This document shows, piece after piece, positions 7,086 through 16,200 of a stretch of DNA of 64,000 nucleotides (position 1 is the stretch's first letter; the number at the start of each line of letters is the position of its first letter). The notes beneath the pieces were generated by a model, which saw nothing but the letters and a program-made list of their open reading frames with translations, ran no database searches and had not been told where the DNA came from. This DNA comes from Bradyrhizobium sp. NP1 (GTDB lineage Bacteria > Pseudomonadota > Alphaproteobacteria > Rhizobiales > Xanthobacteraceae). Location of the stretch: contig NZ_CP127385.1 in the NCBI RefSeq assembly GCF_030378205.1, positions 5,062,001 to 5,126,000 on the forward strand, given 5' to 3'. Both the position numbers and the translations under genes were made by a program.

Positions 7086-8156
7086 ATGACCATCACGACG
7101 GACGATTTGAGCACGCCGCGGGCTGTCGCGGTCGGCCCAACCAGGGCCACGCAGGCCCCGGGATTTTCTTCCCCAGCGCTTGCTGTTCTTCCGGGCCTTG
7201 CCGTTGCCACGGCGATCGCAGTCGGGGCCTACCTCGCCCGTCGCATTCCGGGCATGGCCACTTTCAGCCCGATGATCCTGGCCATCCTGATCGGAATGGC
7301 CTTTCATAACATCGTCGGCACCCCGTCCATCGCGCGTCCCGGGATCGCCTTCGGCATGAGGCGGCTGCTGCGGATCGCGATCGTGCTGCTCGGCTTTCAA
7401 CTGACCGCGGCCCAGATCGCCGCCGTCGGCGGACGAGCGCTGCTCATTGTGGCCGCGACCCTTGTCGCCACCTTCGTATTCACCGTCTACGCAGGCCGCG
7501 CGCTCGGTGTCGACCGCAAGCTCACCGAACTGATCGCGGCGGGCACGTCGATCTGTGGCGCCTCCGCGATCGTTGCGACCAATACCGTGACGGATGGGTC
7601 GGACGAGGATGTCACCTACGCCATCGCCTGCGTCACCGTCTTCGGATCGATCGCGATGTTCGGCTATCCCGTCCTGCAGCACCTCCTGCATCTTGATCCG
7701 CGGGCCTACGGGCTGTGGAGCGGCGCCTCGATCCATGAGATCGCGCAGGTCGTCGCCGCAGCGTTCCAGAACGGCCAGCGCGCGGGCGAGCTCGGAACGA
7801 TGACCAAGCTCGCGCGCGTCATGCTGCTCGCGCCAACGGTCCTCGCGCTGAGCATCAAGGCTCGCCTTTCGCCGGGAAGCACGCGGGTCAGGGCGGTGAG
7901 CCCGCCCGTCCCGTGGTTCGTGCTCGGCTTCATCGCCGTCGTGGCCGCCAACAGCGCCATCAGCATCCCGGCCGATGCGCGGGACGTGATCGCCACAGTC
8001 ACGACGTTCCTGCTCTCCGTCGCCCTCGCGGCCATGGGACTGGAGACCGACATCGTGAAGCTCTACGCGAGGGGATTCCGCCCCGCTATACTGGGCGCGG
8101 CGGCCTTTCTGTTCATCGCGGCCTTCAGCCTGACGCTGATCAAACTCATGGGATGA
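7086..8156 (+). CDS. YeiH-family putative sulfate exporter (UPF0324)
   Basis: A 356-residue polytopic inner-membrane protein with about ten hydrophobic segments after a short hydrophilic N-terminus. The family-typical segment [19 protein letters not shown] (about residues 148-166) and the closing helix [18 protein letters not shown] are present. YeiH-family proteins are annotated as putative sulfate exporters; in other bacteria they sit beside CysB-like regulators and sulfite/taurine metabolism. Here the gene is followed at 7 bases by a LysR regulator, then by sulfite oxidase genes, which supports a role in moving sulfate or sulfite. Start ATG 7086 has GAGGAG upstream. Confidence 0.88.
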   Translation: MTITTDDLSTPRAVAVGPTRATQAPGFSSPALAVLPGLAVATAIAVGAYLARRIPGMATFSPMILAILIGMAFHNIVGTPSIARPGIAFGMRRLLRIAIVLLGFQLTAAQIAAVGGRALLIVAATLVATFVFTVYAGRALGVDRKLTELIAAGTSICGASAIVATNTVTDGSDEDVTYAIACVTVFGSIAMFGYPVLQHLLHLDPRAYGLWSGASIHEIAQVVAAAFQNGQRAGELGTMTKLARVMLLAPTVLALSIKARLSPGSTRVRAVSPPVPWFVLGFIAVVAANSAISIPADARDVIATVTTFLLSVALAAMGLETDIVKLYARGFRPAILGAAAFLFIAAFSLTLIKLMG

Positions 8157-8163
8157 CCCGATC

Positions 8164-9048
8164 ATGACGCTCGAGCAGCTCCGGATCTTCGTGGCGGTCG
8201 CCGAGAAGCAGCACGTCACCCAGGCCGCAAGGGAGCTGAACCTGACGCAATCGGCCTCGAGCGCAGCGATCGCCGCACTGGAGGAGCGCTACGGCGTCAA
8301 ATTGTTCGACCGTGTCGGCCGCGGCATCATTCTCACCCATGGCGGCCGGCTGTTCCTGACCGAAGCCCGCGCGGTGCTGGCGCGTGCCCGCGGCGCGGAG
8401 CAGGTGCTGCGCGATCTCGCCGGGCTGAAGCTCGGCAGGCTGGTCGTCGCAGCCAGCCAGACCGTTGCCAACTACTGGCTGCCGCCGAGGCTGCAGGCGT
8501 TTCAGGCCGCCTATCCGGTCATCGACGTCAGCGTCAGGATAGCCAATACCGAGCGGGTCGCAGCCGACGTGCGTGAAAGCGTGGCCGACGTCGGCTTCAT
8601 CGAGGGTGATATCGACGATGCCGCCCTCTCCGCCCGCCGCATCGACGGCGACGCTCTGGTGGTCGTGGTCGGGCAGCGGCACCCGTTCGCGAAGCAGCGA
8701 AAGCTTCCTGCCGACTGGCTGACGCAAACGCCCTGGATCCTCCGCGAGCCGGGCTCCGGAACACGCGCGATGTTCGAGCAGGCCTTGAAGAAGCGCGGGC
8801 TGCGCCTGTCGGACCTGAAAGTGCAGCTCGAGCTCGCCTCGAATGAAGCTATTCGAACCGCTGTCGAGGCGGGATCGTGTGCAACGGCGATTTCCGATCT
8901 CGTGGTCGAAAGGTCGGTCGCGGCGAAGACGCTGTTTCGTCTCGAAGGCGAGCTTGCCAAGCGATCCTTTTATGCCCTGCGCCACAAGGAGCGCCACGCC
9001 AGCAAGGCCGAAACCGCGCTGCTCGCCAGCATCGCCGCGCCGAAGTGA
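8164..9048 (+). CDS. LysR-family transcriptional regulator (CysB/YeiE-like)
   Basis: A 294-residue LysR-type regulator. An N-terminal winged helix-turn-helix (QLRIFVAVAEKQHVTQAAREL, then QSASSAAIAALEERYGVKLF, residues about 5-50) is followed by a linker and a periplasmic-binding-protein-like effector domain beginning at KLGRLVVAASQ (about residue 88). It is separated from the YeiH-like gene by only 7 bases, so it is co-transcribed and probably controls this operon and perhaps the downstream sulfite oxidase genes. The effector is likely a sulfur compound by context, which is inference. Full length for the family. Confidence 0.9.
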   Translation: MTLEQLRIFVAVAEKQHVTQAARELNLTQSASSAAIAALEERYGVKLFDRVGRGIILTHGGRLFLTEARAVLARARGAEQVLRDLAGLKLGRLVVAASQTVANYWLPPRLQAFQAAYPVIDVSVRIANTERVAADVRESVADVGFIEGDIDDAALSARRIDGDALVVVVGQRHPFAKQRKLPADWLTQTPWILREPGSGTRAMFEQALKKRGLRLSDLKVQLELASNEAIRTAVEAGSCATAISDLVVERSVAAKTLFRLEGELAKRSFYALRHKERHASKAETALLASIAAPK

Positions 9049-9212
9049 ACGACAGCGTCACGCCGTTCCCGCCTTGATCCCTGCCTTGTTGAAGCGGTCG
9101 CTTGCGCCGAGCCTGGCCGGCCGTCCGCGTCGCGCCAAATCATAACCAAAATCGATCTGAATCAAAAAAGCAATCTGTTGGACGGATGTATGCCGCGACA
9201 CCTAGGTTCAGC

Positions 9213-9229
9213 ATGCATTCGAAAGGAAT
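9213..9229. promoter_or_regulatory. Inverted repeat upstream of sulfite-oxidase operon
   Basis: GCATTC-GAAAG-GAATGC style dyad (arms of 6, short spacer) about 55-70 bases before the first gene of the operon. It could be an operator; there is no T-tract to suggest a terminator. Confidence 0.3.
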
Positions 9230-9284
9230 GCTTGGCAGGCCGGGCACGGCTCCCTGCCAAACCCGTCAAACAAGGAGAACTGTC

Positions 9285-9527
9285 ATGATCATCAATCAAT
9301 CACGCCGCACAATTCTCTTCTGCGCAGGCTTGCTTGTCGCCGCCGCCACGACGCTAAACGCGCCGGTTGCGCTGGCCGCGCACCCCCTGCAGGCGCCGAT
9401 CGCCAGGGAACCCGTCCGGCAGACCGCGCACCTTCACCGGCTCCATAACCCGTCAGGGCCTCTTGTCCCCTCAGCGCAACGGCAGGATCATGCTGATGAT
9501 CCATTCGCATCCCTGCTGCTTGAATGA
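9285..9527 (+). CDS. Small exported protein upstream of sulfite oxidase
   Basis: An 80-residue protein with a signal peptide (MIINQSRRTILFCAGLLVAA, cut probably after ALA) and a short hydrophilic mature region rich in His, Pro and Arg (HLHRLHNPSGPLVP). AAGGAG lies 10 bases upstream of ATG 9285. It is 46 bases ahead of the sulfite oxidase gene and probably in the same transcript. I do not recognise a family. It might be a periplasmic partner of the oxidase or simply a leader gene; nothing in it indicates a cofactor site. Confidence 0.6.
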   Translation: MIINQSRRTILFCAGLLVAAATTLNAPVALAAHPLQAPIAREPVRQTAHLHRLHNPSGPLVPSAQRQDHADDPFASLLLE

Positions 9528-9573
9528 CGAATATGACCGACCTCGCCCCCACCCGATCGACAGGAGCGTCACC

Positions 9574-10851
9574 ATGCGTCATCACCAAGGCCTTTCAAAT
9601 TCATCAGCGCAGTTGACTGCCGCGACCTTCGTTCAGACACACGTCCTGTCTCGCCGCTCTGCGCTTCGGCAACTCGGCCTCGCAGGCCTGTCGCTGTTTT
9701 CGGCGCCGGCCTGGGCTGATGAGCTGATAAAATTGCCGCTTCCGAGCGGTCCCCGTGAACGGCCGATGACGCATGACTTCCCGCAGAAGGGCAGCATGAT
9801 CCTGCAGCGAGCCCGGCCGCCCCTGCTCGAAACGCCCATGGAAGTGTTCGATCGCGGGGTGTTCACGCCGAACGACCAGTTCTACGTGCGCTGGCACTGG
9901 GCAGTGATCCCGGCCTCCGTCGATGTGAACACGTTCAAGCTCGCCGTGCGTGGCCACGTCAATCAGGCCCTGTCGCTTTCGCTCGACGACCTTCTCAAGA
10001 TGCCTCGCGTGGAGCTTGCCGCCGTCAATCAATGTTCCGGCAATTCGCGCGGCTTCTTCGAGCCCCGCGTGCCGGGCGCACAATGGGCGCATGGCGCGAT
10101 GGGCAATGCCAGATGGACCGGGGTCCGCCTGAAGGACGTGCTGGATCGCGCCGGCGTCAAGGCGGGCGCGGTTCAGGTTCGCTTCGACGGCCTGGACGAG
10201 CCGGTCGTCTCCGACGCGCCCGACTTCAAGAAATCGCTCGCCATCGACCACGCGCGCGACGGCGAAGTGATGATCGCCTTCGCCATGAACGGCGAGAAGC
10301 TGCCGCTGCTCAACGGCTTCCCGCTGCGGCTGATCGTGCCGGGCTGGTATTCGACCTATTGGGTCAAGATGCTGAGCGACATCGAGGTGCTCGACAAGCC
10401 GGACGACAACTATTGGATGGCGGTCGCCTATACGATACCGGACACGCCGCACGCCAATATCAGCCCGGGCCAGACCGGCGTGAAGATGGTCCCGATCAAC
10501 CGGATGGTGCCGCGTTCCTTCTTCACCAATGTGGTCACGGGGGCCTCGTTCGCGGCGGGCACCGCCGCGCCCGTCCGCGGCATTGCCTTCGGCGGCGACA
10601 CGGGCATCGCCAAGGTCGAGCTCTCCGCGGATGGCGGCAAAAGCTGGCAGCCGACGAAGTTGGCCGATGACTACGGCAAATACAGCTTCCGCCAGTGGGA
10701 AATGAATGTCCCCCTTGCCGGGAAGGGCAGCCACGCGTTGATGGTCCGCTGCACCAATCTCAACGGCGAGGTCCAGCCGGACGCGCCAAACTGGAATACC
10801 AGCGGTTTCATGCGCAACCTCGTCGAAACAGTCGAAATCAACGCGGTCTAG
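9574..10851 (+). CDS. sorA: Periplasmic sulfite oxidase, molybdopterin subunit (SorA-like)
   Basis: A 425-residue molybdenum enzyme of the sulfite oxidase family, expected to oxidise sulfite to sulfate in the periplasm. The N-terminus has a twin-arginine signal (SRRSALRQLGLAGLSLF, about residues 29-45, cut after AWA). The oxidoreductase molybdopterin domain carries the conserved molybdenum ligand Cys154 in VNQCSGNSRG and the following RVPGAQWAHGAMGNARWTG loop; the C-terminal Mo-co dimerisation domain includes VRGIAFGGDTGIAKVELSADGG. AGGAG sits 8-13 bases before ATG 9574. A 9-base gap separates it from the cytochrome gene, the usual sorAB layout. Homologous SulP/SoxC-type enzymes are alternatives, but the adjacent small cytochrome favours SorAB. 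Confidence 0.9.
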   Translation: MRHHQGLSNSSAQLTAATFVQTHVLSRRSALRQLGLAGLSLFSAPAWADELIKLPLPSGPRERPMTHDFPQKGSMILQRARPPLLETPMEVFDRGVFTPNDQFYVRWHWAVIPASVDVNTFKLAVRGHVNQALSLSLDDLLKMPRVELAAVNQCSGNSRGFFEPRVPGAQWAHGAMGNARWTGVRLKDVLDRAGVKAGAVQVRFDGLDEPVVSDAPDFKKSLAIDHARDGEVMIAFAMNGEKLPLLNGFPLRLIVPGWYSTYWVKMLSDIEVLDKPDDNYWMAVAYTIPDTPHANISPGQTGVKMVPINRMVPRSFFTNVVTGASFAAGTAAPVRGIAFGGDTGIAKVELSADGGKSWQPTKLADDYGKYSFRQWEMNVPLAGKGSHALMVRCTNLNGEVQPDAPNWNTSGFMRNLVETVEINAV

Positions 10852-10860
10852 GAGCGTCCC

Positions 10861-11193
10861 ATGCGCAACCAAATCATCGCGATCGGCTGCCTGACCGTTG
10901 GACTGTTCGCTGCCACGCCGGCGCAGGTCCAGCAATTGCCGGCGATCACATCCACGAGCGTGGACCTTCCGCCCGGCGACAGCCTGTTCCCCGGCGGGGC
11001 CAGCGCGGAAGCCATCAACAACAACTGCCTGGCCTGTCATTCGGACGACATGGTGCTCAACCAGCCGCCGCTGCCGAAGGCGACCTGGGAAGCCGAGGTG
11101 CACAAGATGATCACGGCCTACAAGGCGCCGGTCGACGAGGGCGATGTGGCGGCTATCGTCGACTATCTGGTCAAGACCAAGGGTGAGAACTAG
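10861..11193 (+). CDS. sorB: Monohaem cytochrome c subunit of sulfite oxidase (SorB-like)
   Basis: A 110-residue periplasmic cytochrome c. After a signal peptide (MRNQIIAIGCLTVGLFAATPA) comes a single haem-binding site C56-L-A-C59-H60 (NNNCLACHSDD) with a candidate axial Met in HKMITAYKAPV or SDDMVL. It should take electrons from the molybdenum subunit and pass them to the respiratory chain. It starts 9 bases after the preceding stop with GGAG in between. The stop codon TAG (11191-11193) is part of the terminal CTAG of a hairpin-element fragment. Confidence 0.88.
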   Translation: MRNQIIAIGCLTVGLFAATPAQVQQLPAITSTSVDLPPGDSLFPGGASAEAINNNCLACHSDDMVLNQPPLPKATWEAEVHKMITAYKAPVDEGDVAAIVDYLVKTKGEN

Positions 11194-11236
11194 CGGTCCG
11201 ATTCTAACATTCGCATCCCGTCGTTCCACTGGCGGC
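11190..11236. repeat. CTAG hairpin element, fragment 1 (A-arm type)
   Basis: CTAGCGGTCCGATTC followed by TAACATTCGCATCCCGTCG and then TTCCACTGG: the left arm of subfamily I with a remnant of the opposite outer end, the middle missing. CTAG overlaps the sorB stop codon. Confidence 0.7.
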
Positions 11237-11416
11237 ATCGTGCGGACTTCTCGCCCGGCGAGGTCGCGGGCCGCCGATGCCCGTTGGCCAGAACCGCCGC
11301 AGCCCGCGCGCAACGGCTTCGCCCGCACTGTGCATCCGGTTCCACGGGGGCGGCCGCGGTCTTGCCAGCAGGCGCACTCCCCCTGAATGGGAAAAGGCGG
11401 CCTGTTCGGGCCACCT
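11237..11416 (+). pseudogene. Decayed duplicate of the 3' part of the 6388-6849 gene and its terminator
   Basis: The segment CGCAACGGCTTCGCCCGCAC at 11308 and the downstream CCCCTGAATGGGAAAAGGCGG line up with 6778-6880 of the intact secreted-protein gene. An upstream match (CTTCTCGCCCGGCGAGGTCG versus CTTCTGGCCGGGCGACGTCG) continues it with a deletion. The reading frame is broken, the stop is changed to CAG, and the terminator hairpin persists with mismatches (11,393-11,416). This marks the right border of the sulfur cassette. Confidence 0.75.
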
Positions 11417-11520
11417 TTTCCGTGTCCACGCCCGCTCGGGCAGGTTCTGGCCCTTTGCCCGGGAGTCTGGTATTCGCTCGGCCAAGCGACCCGCGAAGGC
11501 CTGGCCACGCCTCGCAAGCT

Positions 11521-11595
11521 GCCGGTTTAGCTCAGTGGTAGAGCAGCGGTTTTGTAAACCGTTGGTCGGGAGTTCAAATCTCTCAACCGGCACCA
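11521..11595 (+). tRNA. tRNA-Thr (anticodon UGU)
   Basis: A 75-nt tRNA with acceptor stem GCCGGTT/AACCGGC, D-arm AGCTCAGTGGTAGAGC, anticodon loop TTTGTAA (UGU), T-arm GGGAGTTCAAATCTCTC and encoded CCA. It is intact, unlike the fragment at 6926-6968. Confidence 0.95.
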
Positions 11596-11718
11596 GCGCG
11601 ATCAATCTCGTGATTCGATTGGCAGCCCCGAATTCAATACCACTCCCCCCGCAACGGAAATCGGGTCGTCGCAATGCCGGCCGGACCGTCACCAGAGACA
11701 AGCTGACCGGGGTGCTGC

Positions 11719-12570
11719 ATGGATGACAAGACGCATGGTGCCGAAACCGCCTGGCCGATCCTCAGCGGCAAGGACCCCGGGGCGGCCTCCGTGTTCCGGC
11801 CGGAAGGATTGTTGCGCGAAGCGCGCCGGCAAAGGCAGCTCCCGCTCGTCGCTGTCCCCGAAATCTGCGTACTCGATCCCGACGGCGACGTGGTGCGCCA
11901 CCTCAAACGGACCGGCAGTGGTCGCCTCCATGAAGGATGGGCCTGCTATCACACCGAGCTTCTCGCCTTCGACCTCGCCGGCGTGGGTGAGGTCGGCATC
12001 GTCGGCTGCGCCGTCGGCGCGCCGTTCGCGGTGCTTGTGGCCGAGCAGCTTTTCGCGTCGGGCTGCCGGCTGCTCGTCAGCGTCACCTCCGCCGGCCAGA
12101 TCACCCCGATCGGGCCCACGCCCTATTTCGTCCTGATCGACCGCGCGCTGCGCGATGAGGGAACAAGCTACCATTATCTTGCGCCGGCGACGTTCGCCGA
12201 GGCGCCAGATCGAGACCTGCTCGCGCGCGTGGAAGCCATCGTCCATGCGGAGCCGGGGGTCATGCTGCATCGCGGTGCAACCTGGACGACAGACGCGCCC
12301 TACCGCGAAACCGAGGCAGCGATTGCGCGCGCCCGGGATCTCGGCGCGCTCGCGGTCGAGATGGAAGCATCCGCCCTGTACGCGTTCAGCTTGAGCACGG
12401 GCCACGCCGTCGTCTGCTTTGCGCATGTCACGAACGCAATGGCGCAGACAGAGGGCGACTTTGAAAAAGGCGAAGCCGACGGGGCGAAGGCGACGCTTTC
12501 GGTCATCGCCGCCACGGCGCGCGCCTGGTCGGTCGCCCCGGCAGCCCGACCCGAACCGATCGGGCGGTGA
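11719..12570 (+). CDS. Nucleoside phosphorylase (PNP/UDP family)
   Basis: A 283-residue cytosolic phosphorylase-fold enzyme, probably cleaving a nucleoside with phosphate to base and ribose-1-phosphate. Visible family features are the glycine-rich phosphate-binding strand (VGIVGCAVGAPFAVLVAEQL, about residues 92-111), the LLVSVTSAGQI strand, and the purine/ribose site motif AVEMEASALYAFS (about 213-225) in which Met and Glu bind ribose. The protein is most like uridine phosphorylase-type members, but substrate cannot be assigned. The ATG at 11719 has only a weak GGGG ahead. It is downstream of tRNA-Thr and upstream of an unrelated TPR gene. Confidence 0.85.
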   Translation: MDDKTHGAETAWPILSGKDPGAASVFRPEGLLREARRQRQLPLVAVPEICVLDPDGDVVRHLKRTGSGRLHEGWACYHTELLAFDLAGVGEVGIVGCAVGAPFAVLVAEQLFASGCRLLVSVTSAGQITPIGPTPYFVLIDRALRDEGTSYHYLAPATFAEAPDRDLLARVEAIVHAEPGVMLHRGATWTTDAPYRETEAAIARARDLGALAVEMEASALYAFSLSTGHAVVCFAHVTNAMAQTEGDFEKGEADGAKATLSVIAATARAWSVAPAARPEPIGR

Positions 12571-12689
12571 CCGGCCGGCGGGACCGCCTCCCCGCCTTGT
12601 TTGCCGATCACGACCGGAAAACCCCTCGCAGCCTATTTACATCTGCCGCCCGGTTGCGCTTACAATCGCACCGTCATCGGCAGGGGCAA

Positions 12690-13259
12690 ATGATGATGGG
12701 GGCTTGGGTCCGGACGCTTGGCTGCGTCGCCGTTCTTATTTTTGGCCTGTTCAGCGGGCTGGTTCGGCCTGCGACCGCGCAGACCAACCAGCAATTGCAG
12801 GCCTGCAAGAGCGACACCGTCGACCCCGACGTCAAGATCCGCGGCTGCAGCGCCTTCATCGATAGCGGACGCGCGGTCGGCGGGCGGCCGCTGCCGCGAA
12901 AGGCGCTGTGGGCGGCCACCTCGCTGCGCGGCGTCGGCTACTTCAAGAAGAACGATCTCGACCACGCGCTCACCGACCTCAGCGCCGCGATCCGCATCGA
13001 CCCGAGCCAGTCCGAAACCTACGGCTATCGCGGCCTCGTCTATGTGAACCTCAAGCAATACGAGCGCGCACGGGCCGATTTCAGCGAAGCGCTGCGGCTC
13101 AGTCCGAACTACGCCTTCGCGCGAAACTGGCTGCAATCGCTCGACCTCAGCAAGCAGATGGACACGCGCTGGGCGCGCTACCTGCAGGAAATACAGGACG
13201 AGCGCGATTACGCGAACTGGTCGGCGCCCCCGCTGGAGCTCTACCGAAATGCGAAATGA
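12690..13259 (+). CDS. Exported TPR-repeat protein
   Basis: A 189-residue exported protein. The signal peptide follows a triple-Met start (MMMGAWVRTLGCVAVLIFGL, cut after ATA). The mature part starts with a Cys-x-Cys-spaced region (QACKSDTVDPDVKIRGC), then two to three tetratricopeptide repeats (AAIRIDPSQSETYGYRGLVY and FSEALRLSPNYAFARN). Start 12690 is preferred over a longer frame because CAGGGG precedes it and the signal begins there. Its last 11 bases overlap the start of the following 1003-residue gene, so the two are translationally coupled and the TPR protein probably binds that partner in the periplasm. Confidence 0.85.
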   Translation: MMMGAWVRTLGCVAVLIFGLFSGLVRPATAQTNQQLQACKSDTVDPDVKIRGCSAFIDSGRAVGGRPLPRKALWAATSLRGVGYFKKNDLDHALTDLSAAIRIDPSQSETYGYRGLVYVNLKQYERARADFSEALRLSPNYAFARNWLQSLDLSKQMDTRWARYLQEIQDERDYANWSAPPLELYRNAK

Positions 13260-16200
13260 TCGACGCAACGGCTCAGGCCATTTCGCGGCCGCCCGCCGCA
13301 GCCGCGGAGTGCTCCCATGGATCGTGCTGGCATGGCTCCTCGGCGGCGCGCTCGCAGCCTTCGCCCAGGACGCACCGCTGAAAGTGAGCGTCAACGGCAG
13401 GATCCTTCTCGTCAATGGCGAGGCGATCACGCCGCAGGATGCAACCGGCCCGATCGATACGCTGACCAGCCGCAAGGCGAGTCTGGCGGCGCACGTGCTC
13501 GACGAACAGATCCTGCATTCGGATTTCGCCGCAGGGCTGTTCAGCCCCGCGGTGCGGGCGGCCGTGCTGTCCGACCTCGCCTCGGGCAGGCTGGTCGAAC
13601 CCTGGCAGCGCGCGCTCGGCATGGACGGCAATGCCACCGACGCCGCGCTCGCGAGCGCCACGGAAAATTTCAAGACCTGGGCGACGAAGCTCGCTGCCGA
13701 GCCCCGCGAAATGACGCTGGCGATCGCGCGGAAGGCCTATCTCGAGGGCATTCCGGCCTACCAGGAGAACGCCGCGATCTATCGCAGCGTGATGGTGAAG
13801 CACGAGCCGCTCAGCTTTGACAGCGCGCAGCGGTTTCTGCAGAACCAGATGGCGACGCGCCGCCTCGCCGTCGCCGTCGAGCTCGAAAAATATGTCAGCG
13901 CCAATACTGCGCCGGCCGCGGGCGCTGCCGATCCGGACGAGCTGCGCACGCTGCGCCAGCGGCTTCAGAGCGAGGTGCTGGACCGCGTCAGCGGCGCGGC
14001 GACGTCGGCCGCCGGGCTCGAGCGCAGCTACACAACGATGGCCAGGATCGCCGAAGGCCAGTCCGCGCCGCTGCGCAGCTATCTCGGCACCGTGAAGCCG
14101 GCGGAGATCCGCTTCACCTTCACCGGCGGCAAGGGTGGCGCGGCAGCGCCGGCGCCGAGCCCAAGCCCAAGCCCCGGCATGATCGTCACCCGGTTCGCCG
14201 GCCAGAATGCCGTCACCATCAGCGTGCCGGTGACGCCGCCCAAAAATCCACCGTTCAACATCACCGGCGGCATCCTGCCGCCCCCTGCGGGTTACACCGC
14301 CGGCTCTCCCGCCGGCGGGGGCAATCGGACAGCCGCGAGCCCCTCCGGTCCCGGCACCGGCGCGGGTGCCAATGCGGGCGGAAGCGCCGCCGCGGGCAAT
14401 AACGGCAGCGCCGCAGGTGGCGCCACGAGCAGCGGCGGCACGAGCGGCGGCGATCAGGCAACGACCCCGGCTCCCGCCGACAGCCAGCTCGCCAATAATT
14501 CGGACCGGGGCTCAGCCGTCCCCGGCGACTTCGACAATCTGAGAACCTATTCGTCGAAGCCGTATCACAGCGCGGACGGCAAGGTCTTCAATCCGATGAA
14601 CGGCATGTGGGAGAACCCGGCCGATCCCGCCGACTATCGCATTCCCACCGTCATCACCTGCTGCGACAGCACCGGTCTCGCCTTTCCCGATGATGCGCTG
14701 GAAGCCCAGCAAGACTACTGGTGGGGCGACGGCAGCGGCGTTGGCACCGATCCGAACTGCGGCAGGCTTTATTCGTGCGGGCCGGTGGTCGATCCGGGGC
14801 CGGTCACGACGAGCCCGCCGTCGGACCGCGACAACGAGATCCTGAAGGCGATCGCCTATCTCGATCAGTTTCCGCCGGACCAGAAGGGACCGGCGTTCGC
14901 CAATTTCCTGAACAGCCTCGATCCGCTGATTCGCAACCGGGCGATCGAGCTGCTCCGGCAATACAATACGGGCCATGCCGGCGCCGCGGCCGCGGCTCGT
15001 CCTCGCCTCACCGCCCAGGCGGTGCGCAACGCCCCCTCGACGTCCTATGCCTATTCCGGCCGAAGCGGCGGCAACAATTCGACCATCACGGGCGTCGGGA
15101 ACAGTGGTGGCGGCGGGCTGCGTTCGAGCTACCAGCCGATCACGCAGAACGCGGCGCAGAGCATCGTCGGCCAATACAAGTCGATTCCCGGCGGCGTCAC
15201 GCTCGAAGGTTCAAGCCCCGACCTCGGCTTTGTCAAAACCATCTCCTATTTGCCGAAGGCAAATGCCTTCCTGCTCAACAACGACATCGTCTATCTCAAC
15301 CCGGTGTCGGCGGCGGATTTCGCCGAGATCCAGCGCGCGATCGCATCCGACGACAAGATGGGCGTTTCGCTGAGCTGGCAGGCGGCGATCGTCTACGGCA
15401 AGCTGGCGCCGCAGGGCGATGTCGCGGGAAATCTGGAGCTTGCCGACCGCTTTCTCGGCGACATAGCGTTCGGACAACAGCGAGTGACCAAAGGCTATGT
15501 CTTTGCGCCCGGCTACGAGCCCAAACCGGCGACGGTGGGCGGCAACATCGCGGTCTATTTCAACATCCACGACATCCGCTTCCGCGAAGCCGCCGACGGA
15601 CACATCGCGCGCTCGGGCGTCAATGTCGACACGACGCTGGTGCCGCTGATCGCGGCGGCCGGCAGCGACGGCGGCCACCTTCCCGATCTCGACCGGGTCA
15701 AGAACGGCAACATCCCCCCGGAATACGTCGCCAACCTGCAGCACCTGCAAAACAACATCGACTACTACGGGCGCGAGCGGATCGTCCGCAAGGCGCTCGC
15801 CTATGGCGAAGCCGCCGCTTTCGCGCGGACGCTGAAGGCGAGCGGCGTGACATTCGATCTGGCCTCGCTCGGCGAGGGCGTCGCGGCCGAAAAGCGCAAC
15901 GAAGGCGCGCCGGCCGCCTCCTCCGGCGGCGAAAGCTGCGCGCTCGCCGCCCTGCACTGGACCAGCACCGAATCGATCGGCACCCGCGAAGCCTATCGCG
16001 ACCACCTCGCCCGCTTCCCGAACTGCGCCTTTGCGACCCTTGCGACCGCCCGGATCGCGTCAATTGACGCCAAGGCCGAGCCGGCGCCTGCGGTCATGCC
16101 GCACGCCAGGGAACCGGTTCACCGCGAGCCGCCCCCGAAGCGGGTCGTGGCGCGCCGCGCAACCCCGAGCGCGGCTCCGGCGGCGTCGAGCGGCACCCTC

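Noticed and set aside
9604..11517. Very long open frame on the minus strand opposite the sulfite oxidase genes
   Set aside because: It is a GC-rich shadow of the coding strand, with arginine-rich composition, no signal or domain, and it crosses the pseudogene and repeat region.
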